A stretch of DNA of 8,878 nt. It comes from Modestobacter sp. (GTDB lineage: Bacteria; Actinomycetota; Actinomycetes; Mycobacteriales; Geodermatophilaceae). A program made the translations under genes and the position numbers. Where the stretch lies: the NCBI GenBank assembly GCA_025965635.1, contig JAOPWO010000139.1, positions 1 through 8,878 on the forward strand. The letters run 5' to 3'. This document shows positions 1 to 6,307 of the stretch, piece after piece. How positions within the stretch are numbered: the first letter of the stretch is position 1; each line of letters begins with the position of its first letter. The notes beneath the pieces were generated by a model that was not told where the DNA came from, did no database searches, and worked only from the letters and a program-made list of their open reading frames with translations.

Positions 1-1612
1 CGGTGGCGAGCCCGGCCGGGAGCAGGCCGGCGCCCGCACCGACCTGCACCTCGCGCCCGTCGACCCGGCCGGTGACCCCGACTCCGGGCCGGCTGGCGAA
101 GTCGGTCACCGGCAGCAGCGGCGCACCGGCAGCGGCGACGACCGCGCGGGCGATCGGGTGCTCGGAGCCGGCCTCGACGGCGGCGGCCAGCCGGAGCGTG
201 TCGGGATCGCCGACGACCTCGACCACGGACATCTGGCCGGTCGTGACCGTGCCGGTCTTGTCCAGCAGCACCGTGTCGATCCGGCGGGTGTCCTCGAGCA
301 CCTCCGGGCCCTTGATCAGCACCCCGAGCTGGGCGCCCCGGCCGGTGCCGACGAGCAGCGCGGTGGGGGTGGCCAGCCCGAGGGCGCACGGGCAGGCGAT
401 GACCAGCACCGCGACGGCCGCGGTGAACGCCGCGGTGGCGTCACCGGTGGTGACCAGCCAGCCGACCAGCGTCCCGAGGGCGACGACCAGGACGACGGGG
501 ACGAACACCGCCGACACCCGGTCGGCCAGCCGCTGCACGGGGGCCTTGCCGCTCTGCGCCGCGGTGACCAGCCGGCCCAGCTGCGCCAGCGTCGTCTCCG
601 CGCCGACCCGGTCGGCCTCGACGACGAGCCGGCCTCCGGCGTTGACCGTGGCACCGGTGACCCGGTCGCCGACGGCGACCTCCACCGGCATGCTCTCGCC
701 GGTCAGCATCGACATGTCGACCGCGGACCGGCCGGTGACCACGACGCCGTCGGTGGCGATCTTCTCCCCCGGCCGGACGACGAACCGGTCGCCGACGACG
801 AGCTGCGCGACCGGTACTGCGACCTCCTGGCCGTCGCGGAGCACCGTCACGTCCTTGGCGCCCAGTGCCAGCAGCGCGTGCAGGGCGGCACCGGAGCGGC
901 GCTTCGCGCGGGCCTCGGCGTACCGGCCGGCGAGCAGGAACACGGTCACCGCAGCAGCGACCTCCAGGTAGAGCGCGTCCTGACCGCCGCCCCGCTCGGG
1001 GAGCAGCGAGAAGGGCATGCGCATGCCGTGCATCCCGGCGTCGCCGAGGAACAGCGCCCACAGCGACCACAGGTAGGCGGCGGTGATCCCGATCGAGACC
1101 AGGGTGTCCATGGTGCTGGCACCGTGCCGGGCGTTGACCACGGCGGCGCGGTGGAACGGCCAGGCGCCCCAGACCGCCACCGGGCTGGCCAGGGTCAGCA
1201 CCAGCCACTGCCAGTTCTCGAACTGCAGCGCCGGGACCATCGACAGCAGCAGCACCGGCAGCGTGAGCGCGGCGCTGACCAGCATCCGCTGCCGGAGGGC
1301 GGCGTCGGGGTCGGCGTCGTCCGGGCCGGTCGCGCCGTCCTCCGGTGCGGTGGCCGGGGGCGGGAGCGTGGCGGCGTAGCCGGCCGCGGAGACGGTGGCC
1401 AGCAGCTGGTCGGGCGCGACCCGGGCCGGGTCGAAGCGGACGGTGGCCGCCTCGGTCGCGTAGTTGACGCTGGCCTGCACGCCGTCGAGCTTGTTGAGCT
1501 TGCGCTCGATCCGGGTGGCGCAGCTGGCGCACGTCATCCCGGTGATGTCCAGGCGGACCTCGTCGCGGGGGGACGCGTCGTCGGGACGGACCGCCTGCGG
1601 CCCGGGTGTCAT
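1..1612 (-). CDS. copA: Copper-translocating P1B-type ATPase CopA (3' part cut off by the window edge)
   Basis: ATP-driven Cu(I) exporter of the inner membrane. About 537 codons are present. The order of elements is: an N-terminal heavy-metal domain with GMTCASC (Cys28, Cys31); six hydrophobic segments between about residues 108 and 415; the actuator motif TGES (304-307); the membrane metal site CPC (407-409) in IACPCALGLATPT; the phosphorylation motif DKTGT with Asp451; and the nucleotide-domain SEHP (His485, Pro486). CPC together with the CXXC domain marks the copper/silver branch (family knowledge). The GDGxNDxP hinge and the last two membrane helices are missing only because the window ends; family members are usually about 750 residues. 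The external loop between membrane segments 3 and 4 is Met/His-rich (MHGMRMPF). The start ATG shares the tetramer ATGA with the copZ stop, so translation is probably coupled. Confidence 0.95.
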   Translation of the reverse strand, partial: MTPGPQAVRPDDASPRDEVRLDITGMTCASCATRIERKLNKLDGVQASVNYATEAATVRFDPARVAPDQLLATVSAAGYAATLPPPATAPEDGATGPDDADPDAALRQRMLVSAALTLPVLLLSMVPALQFENWQWLVLTLASPVAVWGAWPFHRAAVVNARHGASTMDTLVSIGITAAYLWSLWALFLGDAGMHGMRMPFSLLPERGGGQDALYLEVAAAVTVFLLAGRYAEARAKRRSGAALHALLALGAKDVTVLRDGQEVAVPVAQLVVGDRFVVRPGEKIATDGVVVTGRSAVDMSMLTGESMPVEVAVGDRVTGATVNAGGRLVVEADRVGAETTLAQLGRLVTAAQSGKAPVQRLADRVSAVFVPVVLVVALGTLVGWLVTTGDATAAFTAAVAVLVIACPCALGLATPTALLVGTGRGAQLGVLIKGPEVLEDTRRIDTVLLDKTGTVTTGQMSVVEVVGDPDTLRLAAAVEAGSEHPIARAVVAAAGAPLLPVTDFASRPGVGVTGRVDGREVQVGAGAGLLPAGLAT

Positions 1613-1818
1613 GCCGGGACGGCGGCGTAGTCGCCCGCCTCCGCCACGGCGGTCTGCACCTGGTCGACGGTGACGTCCTGACCGGTGACCTGCAGCTTGC
1701 CGGAGGCGAGGTCGACGTGGACCGCGGTGACGCCGGCGAGCTCACCCACCTCCTCGGTGACGGAGGCGACGCAGTGCTGGCAGGTCATGCCGGTGACGAC
1801 GAAGGTCTGGGTCTGCAC
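1609..1818 (-). CDS. copZ: Copper chaperone CopZ (heavy-metal-associated domain protein)
   Basis: A 69-residue soluble protein consisting of one HMA fold. It is expected to bind Cu(I) in the cytosol and pass it to the N-terminal domain of CopA. The metal loop is GMTCQHC with Cys13 and Cys16; the CxHC form is common in bacterial CopZ. The start is GTG, supported by GAGGA seven bases upstream. It lies 38 bp after csoR and overlaps the copA start by four bases, which places it in the middle of a three-gene copper operon. Its length matches the family (about 68-70 residues), and no odd features are seen. Confidence 0.93.
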   Translation of the reverse strand: MQTQTFVVTGMTCQHCVASVTEEVGELAGVTAVHVDLASGKLQVTGQDVTVDQVQTAVAEAGDYAAVPA

Positions 1819-1856
1819 GGGGGTGTCCTCTTCGGTGCGGTGGGTCAGCGACGGGG

Positions 1857-2156
1857 TCAGGAGCGGACGAGCCGGGCGATGGCCGCGGACGCCTCGGCGA
1901 TCTTGGCGTCGGCGGCGGCGCCGTCGTCGTCCGCTCTGCTGGCGACCGCGTCGCTGACGCTGTGGCCGTGGTGGTCGTCGAGCAGGCCGAGGGCGACCGC
2001 CTGCAGCGCCTTGGTCGCGGCGGAGACCTGGGTGAGGACGTCGATGCAGTAGGTGTCGTCCTCGACCATCCGCGCGATCCCGCGGACCTGGCCTTCGACC
2101 CGGCGCAGCCGCGCGAGCAGCTGGTCCTTGTCGGCTGAGTAACCCGTCATGCCCAC
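1857..2156 (-). CDS. csoR: CsoR-family metal-sensing transcriptional repressor with a variant copper site
   Basis: A 99-residue all-helical DNA-binding repressor of the CsoR/RcnR family, placed first in the copper operon and presumably controlling it. Family hallmarks are RLRRVEGQVRGIARM (residues 16-30), DDTYCIDVLTQVSAATKAL (33-51) and the C-terminal AIARLVRS. In known copper CsoRs the ligands are Cys, His and a second Cys four residues after that His. Here Cys37 and His62 are present, but the third position is Ser66 (codon AGC) in DDHHGHSV, with extra His63 and His65. The protein may therefore bind copper differently, sense something else, or be a weak sensor; this is inference. The start could be GTG at 2156, with AGGGG seven bases upstream inside the operator, or ATG at 2150 (two codons shorter), which would suit a leaderless transcript. 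Confidence 0.93.
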   Translation of the reverse strand: MGMTGYSADKDQLLARLRRVEGQVRGIARMVEDDTYCIDVLTQVSAATKALQAVALGLLDDHHGHSVSDAVASRADDDGAAADAKIAEASAAIARLVRS

Positions 2157-2157
2157 G

Positions 2158-2163
2158 AGGGTA
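2158..2163 (-). promoter_or_regulatory. Possible -10 element (TACCCT) for a leaderless csoR transcript
   Basis: On the minus strand TACCCT fits the TANNNT form of an actinobacterial -10 box. Counting to the usual initiation distance puts +1 at about 2151-2150, that is at or next to the in-frame ATG of csoR. The operator would then cover the -10/-35 spacer, a classic repressing position. No good -35 is seen. The assignment is tentative. Confidence 0.3.
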
Positions 2164-2177
2164 CCCCTAGGGGGTAC
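2161..2177. promoter_or_regulatory. Probable CsoR operator in front of csoR-copZ-copA
   Basis: The sequence GTACCCCTAGGGGGTAC is a perfect inverted repeat: seven-base arms GTACCCC and GGGGTAC around the centre TAG. Known CsoR operators have the same design, a TAC-rich edge with C and G runs meeting at a T/A centre. It begins five bases upstream of the csoR GTG codon and fills most of the 24 bp between csoR and the DUF427 gene. That position fits autorepression of the whole copper operon. Binding itself is inferred. Confidence 0.8.
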
Positions 2178-2180
2178 GGG

Positions 2181-2678
2181 TTACCACCCGTGCGTGCCGG
2201 GCTCGCCCTTGAACGGGCCGACGACGTCGGAGGTGATCCAGCCGCCGTAGAAGTCGCCGGCCTGCGCGCGCACCGGCTCGCCGTCGACGGTCGCCAGGTC
2301 GAGCCGGCTGGGGTAGAAGGCGACGGCGCCGCGCAGCAGCTCGTAGCCGACCGCGGGCTGCTCGTAGGACCAGCCGACCGCGGGGTGCCGGACACCGTCG
2401 ACGACGGCGTCCCAGTAGGTCGCCGTCCCCTTCCACTCGCACCAGGATGCGCCGTGGCCGCGCTCCAGGACGCCGGGGAGGACGTCCTCGCCGGGCACGT
2501 AGTAGACCGGCGGGTGGCTGGTCTCGCAGATCCGGATCGCGCGGTCGGTCACGGCGACGACGCGGCCGCCGAGCACGACCTGGACCCGGCGACCGGTGAC
2601 CTCGGCCGAGGGAGGTCGCGGGTAGTCCCAGACGGACTCCTGGCCGGGGCCGACCGGATCGGGGCGGGGGGCTGGCAT
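2181..2678 (-). CDS. DUF427 domain-containing protein
   Basis: A 165-residue soluble protein. The DUF427 signature is clear: ETSHPPVYYVP (52-62), then CEWKGTATYWD (80-90), then GWSYEQP (102-108) and FYPSRLD (121-127). The family forms a small beta fold of unknown biochemical role and is widespread in actinobacteria and proteobacteria. It has no signal peptide or membrane segment. The ATG start has only a weak purine-rich stretch upstream. The stop codon is 24 bp before the csoR start and the strand is the same, so transcripts may read into the copper operon, but the operator between them suggests separate control. There is no evidence of a copper role. Confidence 0.85.
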   Translation of the reverse strand: MPAPRPDPVGPGQESVWDYPRPPSAEVTGRRVQVVLGGRVVAVTDRAIRICETSHPPVYYVPGEDVLPGVLERGHGASWCEWKGTATYWDAVVDGVRHPAVGWSYEQPAVGYELLRGAVAFYPSRLDLATVDGEPVRAQAGDFYGGWITSDVVGPFKGEPGTHGW

Positions 2679-2718
2679 GGCCCCGAGTGTGCGCCTCAGC
2701 CGGGAGGCGCGGTGGGGA

Positions 2719-2982
2719 TCAGCGACGCCGGCGCGGGACGAGGACCGGCGGCGGGTCGTTGCGGTGCTTGATCTTGCGGCCGACGACGACGGCGACGGCC
2801 AGCCCTACGGCGCCGACGAGCGCCATCCCGGGCGGGGTCTGCAGGAACGCCAGCGCGGCCGCCTTGCCCTGGGCGGTCAGCCGCTTCGGGTTCCCCCGGT
2901 AGGACAGCTCGTCCAGGGTGGCGGCGAGGGACTCGCGGGCGGCATCGATCTCGAACTGGATCTGCTCGGGGCTGCGCGGCAC
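2719..2982 (-). CDS. DUF3618 family small membrane protein
   Basis: An 87-residue protein. The N-terminal half matches DUF3618, with RSPEQIQFEID followed by AATLDELSYRGNPKRL. Next comes one hydrophobic segment at about residues 52-68 (GMALVGAVGLAVAVVVG) and a basic tail ending in RRRR. The layout suggests a cytosolic helical region followed by a single membrane anchor with a positive C-terminus. The function is unknown. The start chosen is GTG at 2982, because the family motif begins directly after it. The frame stays open upstream to 3129, but that part runs through the tRNA gene on the other strand and is not credible as protein. The spacing to the DUF427 start is 40 bp. Confidence 0.8.
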   Translation of the reverse strand: MPRSPEQIQFEIDAARESLAATLDELSYRGNPKRLTAQGKAAALAFLQTPPGMALVGAVGLAVAVVVGRKIKHRNDPPPVLVPRRRR

Positions 2983-3032
2983 GGGCGACAGCCTGCCAGA
3001 TCGGTGCCCGGTCGGCGGATCGGGCCGCTCCC

Positions 3033-3038
3033 TAGACT
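3033..3038 (+). promoter_or_regulatory. Possible -10 box (TAGACT) of tRNA-Leu
   Basis: TAGACT fits TANNNT and ends nine bases before the mature tRNA 5' end, which would leave a very short 5' leader. A matching -35 is not obvious in the GC-rich sequence upstream. Confidence 0.35.
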
Positions 3039-3047
3039 CACCCGCAC

Positions 3048-3128
3048 GCGGGAGTGGTGTAACGGCAGCCACGCCAGACTTAGGATCTGGTGCCTTCGGG
3101 CGTGCGGGTTCGAATCCCGCCTCCCGCA
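3048..3128 (+). tRNA. tRNA-Leu (anticodon UAG)
   Basis: A class II tRNA read directly from the sequence. The acceptor arms GCGGGAG and CTCCCGC pair fully over seven bases, with discriminator A3128. The anticodon stem CCAGA/TCTGG encloses the loop CTTAGGA, giving anticodon TAG (3081-3083), which decodes CUA and related Leu codons. The long variable arm is GCC-TTCG-GGC, as in Leu tRNAs. The T arm is GCGGG-TTCGAAT-CCCGC. The 3' CCA is not encoded, so it would be added enzymatically. Confidence 0.97.
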
Positions 3129-3142
3129 CTCAGCAGCACCGT

Positions 3143-3375
3143 CATCCCGTCGAGCTGCTCGCGGAGGACGTCCAGGTGACCGGCGTGCCGGGCGACCTCC
3201 TGCACCAGGTGCAGCAGCACCCAGCACAGGTGGGCGACCAGCCCGGCCGGCCCCACGGCCGCGGACGTGGTGAGCGGTCGGCGGTGTGCCTGCACCCCGG
3301 TGGGCCCCGCACACGTGGCGTGCCCACCGCCCGCTGCAGGTCCAGCCGGCCGACCAGTTGGCTGCGCTCGTCCGC
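3143..3375 (-). pseudogene. Decayed DinB/DUF664-type gene (frameshift plus internal deletion)
   Basis: Two pieces of one family lie in two reading frames. The first piece, from 3375, reads ADERSQLVGRLDLQRAV, the usual start region of DUF664/DinB-like proteins. One base appears to be missing near 3322-3325 in a short G run. The second frame then continues with HATCAG, AHRRPLTTS and AGLVAHL, and ends with CWVLLHLVQEVARHAGHLD and LREQLDG, the typical C-terminal helix of the family. The middle part (about 65-70 residues between the two LRWV-like blocks) is absent. There is no start codon in front of the first piece and no stop before the frame runs into the antisense of tRNA-Leu. Intact members are about 160-180 residues long. 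I judge it non-functional. Confidence 0.65.
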
Positions 3376-3427
3376 CGCTGACGGCGGGCGGCTCCGCGGA
3401 ACCCTCCGGCCGCTGGACGGTAGTGGC

Positions 3428-4363
3428 TCATCCCAGGGAGACGCGCAGCTCGAGCCGGGCCGACGACGTACCCGGGTCGTCGGCGTCGACGACCGCCAGG
3501 AGCCGCACCTCGCCGCCGCGGACCTCCCGCAGGGCCAGCCCCTCGACCTTGGGCACGGAGCCGCCCACCGCCGGGACCGGCGCGACGTCCAGCACCGCGG
3601 CGCCGTCCACCAGGACCAGCGCGGCGCCCACCACGGGTCCGTCGTCCACGGCGTCGGGGGTGTCCTCCGCCGCGGCGCTCAGCAGCACCCGCCCGTCGGG
3701 CAGGGCGATCGCATCGGTCACCGCCAGGCCGACCCCCGCCACCTCGCCGAGCTCGTACCCGAGCGGTCGGTCGACCGGCACCGACGCCGCGCCGAGCCGT
3801 CCGAGGACGGCCGCGACGAGGTGCGCGATCGGGACGTCCACACTCGCCGAGGGCACTCCCGCGGTCAGGTTCCCCCGGTTGAACCACCGCAGCGCGGCGT
3901 CGTGCCGGCTCGCGCCCTCCAGGTTGAGCTGGCCCGGGAGCAGGCCCAGGCGCTGCGCGACGCTGTCGTAGAGCGGGTCGAGGTCGCCGGCCTGCACCAC
4001 CGGCTGCTGGTCCCGGAGCCGCACCAGCACGCCCCGCCTGCGCCGCGGTGCAGAACCCGAGCCCAGCAGCAGGACGGCGGGCTCCCCGTCCACCTCCGCG
4101 GGGCAGGCGACCTCGAGGTCGGGCTTCAGGTGCTTGGTGCCCGCAGCGTCGCTGAACGTGTCGTGGCCCTCGACCGGCGGCAGCACCCGCACCGCGGTGG
4201 TGCTGCCGGAGCGGCACCAGGCAGCGGACGTGGCGTCGTCCTGGGCGATCAGCCAGCCGTCACCCAGCGGGGCGATGCCCGAGGCCGCGGTGACCGGCCG
4301 GCCGTCGTCGAAGCGCAGTGCACCGACCTCGTCCACCACGATCCGCACCGGTCCACTGTGCAC
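3428..4363 (-). CDS. Uncharacterised protein, probably beta-propeller-like
   Basis: A 311-residue soluble protein without a signal peptide or membrane helices. I cannot name the family with certainty. The pattern of short beta-rich repeats and the motifs KHLKPDLEVACP (78-89), LLLGSGSAPRRRRGVLVRL (98-116), LNLEGASR (146-153), TDAIALPDGRVLLSAAAED (216-234) and PKVEGLAL (271-278) recall proteins of the esterase-like/phytase-like propeller type and actinobacterial DUFs such as DUF6910/DUF6929; that link is from memory. The start used is GTG at 4363. The frame stays open upstream to about 4615 but contains no ATG or GTG there. No clear ribosome-binding site is seen. It lies about 460 bp downstream of the rdgB terminator hairpins and is probably transcribed alone. 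Confidence 0.7.
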   Translation of the reverse strand: MHSGPVRIVVDEVGALRFDDGRPVTAASGIAPLGDGWLIAQDDATSAAWCRSGSTTAVRVLPPVEGHDTFSDAAGTKHLKPDLEVACPAEVDGEPAVLLLGSGSAPRRRRGVLVRLRDQQPVVQAGDLDPLYDSVAQRLGLLPGQLNLEGASRHDAALRWFNRGNLTAGVPSASVDVPIAHLVAAVLGRLGAASVPVDRPLGYELGEVAGVGLAVTDAIALPDGRVLLSAAAEDTPDAVDDGPVVGAALVLVDGAAVLDVAPVPAVGGSVPKVEGLALREVRGGEVRLLAVVDADDPGTSSARLELRVSLG

Positions 4364-4826
4364 GGCCGGACCGGGACCCGCCGTGCGGGAGGAGCTGAGG
4401 TCAGGGCGGCCGCACCGGCCGCGGCCTTGCCAGGTCGTCTGGTCCTCGATGCCCTCGGCGGCCGTCCGCGAGCCCGAGGTCGTGCCCGAGCTCGACGATC
4501 GAGGTGGGCCGGGACGGGTGTACCCGGCACCGAGGTCGTCGACCGGCAGCGTGATGCCGGCGCCGCCCGCGGGTCCGGATCCCCAGAGCCGGACCAGGTG
4601 GCGGCGTGGCGGTCACCGCGGGGTGGCGCCGACCAGTCCACCGAGCAGGCTGGAGGGACAGCTGCAGCCCGTTCCTGGCGTGGTGGTCCAGCAGGCTGGA
4701 CCCCGTGGCCGTCGTCGCCAGGCCGACCGGGGCAGCGCCGAGGTCCCGCCGGTGCTCCTGGGGAGCGGTGTGCCCGGCGGTCGGTCCGCCGACACCGAGG
4801 GCGGTGCCGGTGCAGCCGCGAGAACG
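4364..4826. other. Stretch without a convincing gene
   Basis: About 460 bp between the propeller-like gene and the end of rdgB. All frames give Arg/Pro/Gly-rich or disrupted translations with no family that I recognise. The minus strand holds short pieces with ordinary amino-acid composition in different frames (SLLGGLVGATPR then stop near 4613; SIVELGHDLGLADG around 4460-4500). This could mean a decayed gene, or chance in GC-rich DNA. The promoter of the propeller-like gene should lie at the 4364 end, but no clear -10/-35 pair is visible. Confidence 0.5.
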
Positions 4827-4860
4827 CCGCACGGTGTGCGGCTGACCCGGTGGGGTCAGC
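4827..4860 (-). terminator. Double hairpin at the end of rph-rdgB
   Basis: Two adjacent inverted repeats. The first has stem GCTGACCC/GGGTCAGC with a four-base loop (4841-4860) and contains the rdgB stop codon. The second has stem CCGCAC/GTGCGG with a three-base loop (4827-4841). No T run follows, as is common for proposed terminators in high-GC actinobacteria. The terminator role is inferred from position. Confidence 0.5.
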
Positions 4861-5464
4861 TGGGCAGCACCTCGGCGAGCACCGGGACCAGCGCGGCGAA
4901 CGCCTGACCGCGGTGGCTGCGGGCGTCCTTCTCGGCCGGCTCCAGCTCGGCGGAGGTCACGGTGAGCCCGGTCGGGAGGAACACCGGGTCGTAGCCGAAC
5001 CCGTGGGTCCCCCGCGGCTCGCGGACGACGCTGCCCCGCCACTCCCGCCGCAGCACGTGCTCGGCGCCGTCGGGCGTGACCAGCGCGGCGGCACACACGA
5101 AGGCGGCTCCGCGCCGTGCGTCGGGGACGTCGGCGATCTGCCCGAGCAGCAGCGCGGTGTTCGCAGCGTCGTCCCCGTGCCGGCCCGACCAGCGGGCCGA
5201 CAGCACACCGGGCATCCCGTTGAGCGCGTCGACGGTGATCCCTGAGTCGTCGGCCACCGCGGGCAGCCCGGCGTACCGGACCGCCTCCCGCGCCTTCAGC
5301 AGGGCGTTCTCCTCGAAGGTCGCGCCTGTCTCGGGCGCCTCGGGGTACTCGGGCACGTCGCGCAGGCCGACGACCTCCACGCCGGGGACGGCGGGGACGA
5401 GCAGCCGTTGGAGCTCGGCGAGCTTGCCGGCGTTCCTGGTGGCCAGCAGCAGCCGGGTGCTCAC
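4856..5464 (-). CDS. rdgB: RdgB/HAM1 non-canonical purine NTP pyrophosphatase
   Basis: A 202-residue cytosolic house-cleaning enzyme that hydrolyses ITP, dITP and XTP to the monophosphate and pyrophosphate, keeping inosine and xanthosine out of DNA and RNA. Family motifs in order are ATRNAGKLAEL (8-18, substrate and triphosphate loop), ADDSG (71-75, with the catalytic-type Asp72), GFGYDPVF (155-162) and SHRGQA (183-188). Length and order match the family. The GTG start overlaps the rph stop by four bases (GTGA), so it is the second gene of a coupled rph-rdgB operon, a pairing common in actinobacteria. The stop codon lies inside the downstream hairpin. Confidence 0.95.
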   Translation of the reverse strand: MSTRLLLATRNAGKLAELQRLLVPAVPGVEVVGLRDVPEYPEAPETGATFEENALLKAREAVRYAGLPAVADDSGITVDALNGMPGVLSARWSGRHGDDAANTALLLGQIADVPDARRGAAFVCAAALVTPDGAEHVLRREWRGSVVREPRGTHGFGYDPVFLPTGLTVTSAELEPAEKDARSHRGQAFAALVPVLAEVLPS

Positions 5465-6216
5465 CGCCCGCCCGCCGGGGACCCGGACGGAAGCGGCTTC
5501 TCCAGCGCGATCTGCTGCAGCAGGGTCAGCTCCGCGCAGCCGGTGACGGCGAGGTCGAGGAGTTCGTCCAGGGTGCGCCGGTCGAACACCGCTCCCTCGG
5601 CGGTGCCCTGCACCTCGACGAAACTGCCGTCGCCGGTGCAGACCACGTTCATGTCGGTGCCGGCGGCGACGTCCTCCTCGTAGGCGAGGTCGAGCCGCGG
5701 CTCACCGTCGATGACGCCGACGCTGACCGCCGCGACCGACCGGGCCAGGGCGGTGGGCCGGGCGAGCTTGCCGCGGGCGTCCAGCCAGGACACGGCGTCG
5801 GCGAGGGCGACGTAGGCGCCGGTGATGGCCGCCGTCCGGGTGCCACCGTCGGCCTGCAGGACGTCGCAGTCCAGCGCGATGCTGTTCTCCCCCAGCGCGG
5901 CCAGGTCGATCGAGGCGCGCAGCGAGCGCCCGATCAGCCGGCTGATCTCGTGGGTCCGGCCGCCGATCTTCCCCTTGACCGATTCGCGGTCGTTGCGGGT
6001 GTGCGTGGCCCGCGGCAGCATCGAGTACTCGGCGGTGACCCAGCCCAGGCCCGAGCCGCGGCGCCAGCGGGGCACGCCCTCGGTGACGCTGGCGGCGCAC
6101 AGCACCCGGGTGCGGCCGAACTCCACCAGCACCGAGCCCTCGGCGTGGTCGAGCCAGTTGCGGGTGATGGTCACCGGGCGGAGCTGGTCGGCCGTGCGGC
6201 CGTCGGGGCGGGTCAC
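5461..6216 (-). CDS. rph: Ribonuclease PH (tRNA 3'-end processing phosphorolytic exonuclease)
   Basis: A 251-residue phosphate-dependent 3'-5' exoribonuclease that trims tRNA precursors. It normally acts as a hexamer. Recognisable blocks are DGRTADQLRPVTITRNW (5-21), GSVLVEFGRTRVLC (27-40), SVTEGVPRWRRGSGLGWVTA (43-62 region), then MLPRATHTRNDRE, GRTHEISRLIGRSLR (86-100), CDVLQADGGTRTA (117-129, phosphate-binding GTR) and DLAYEED. The chosen start is GTG at 6216, giving the usual short N-terminus; GTG at 6222 is an alternative adding two residues. No ribosome-binding site is evident for either, and TACCCT lies eight bases upstream of 6216, so the message may be leaderless. The gene diverges from the YjbQ gene across 91 bp. 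Confidence 0.95.
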   Translation of the reverse strand: MTRPDGRTADQLRPVTITRNWLDHAEGSVLVEFGRTRVLCAASVTEGVPRWRRGSGLGWVTAEYSMLPRATHTRNDRESVKGKIGGRTHEISRLIGRSLRASIDLAALGENSIALDCDVLQADGGTRTAAITGAYVALADAVSWLDARGKLARPTALARSVAAVSVGVIDGEPRLDLAYEEDVAAGTDMNVVCTGDGSFVEVQGTAEGAVFDRRTLDELLDLAVTGCAELTLLQQIALEKPLPSGSPAGGR

Positions 6217-6307
6217 GAGCACCGAGGGTAGTGGGGCGAGGAACGGCTCCGAGCCGGCCGGGGACGGCAGGTGGCCGCGGTGTCGCCCGCAGGGTGACGA
6301 TGTGCAC
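6217..6307. promoter_or_regulatory. Divergent intergenic region between rph and the YjbQ gene
   Basis: These 91 bp must hold the start signals for rph-rdgB (minus) and the YjbQ gene (plus). On the minus strand TACCCT (6230-6225) is a possible -10 box for rph. On the plus strand AGGGTGA (6291-6297) can serve as ribosome-binding site for the YjbQ gene. No longer palindrome or operator is seen. Confidence 0.4.

Noticed and set aside
158..1630. Long plus-strand open frame (490 codons) opposite copA
   Set aside because: It is Arg/Gly/His-rich with no known motif, and it lies antisense to a copA frame that carries TGES, CPC, DKTGT and SEHP. It is a shadow of high GC3 coding.
2983..3129. N-terminal extension of the DUF3618 protein
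   Set aside because: The open frame extends through the tRNA gene. The family motif begins right after GTG 2982, so the extension is not protein.
3080..3142. Continuation of the DinB-like frame through the tRNA (GGGIRTRTPEGTRS)
   Set aside because: This peptide is simply the antisense translation of tRNA-Leu, a common annotation artefact.
3048..3375. tRNA-Leu as an attachment site of an integrated element
   Set aside because: No integrase gene is seen and no second copy of the tRNA 3' end was found in the window. The decayed gene beside it is not enough evidence.
2918..5245. Plus-strand open frame of 775 codons
   Set aside because: It crosses the tRNA-Leu gene, the DinB remnant, the propeller-like gene and rdgB in antisense. 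Its composition is low-complexity Arg/Gly/Pro, typical of shadow frames.
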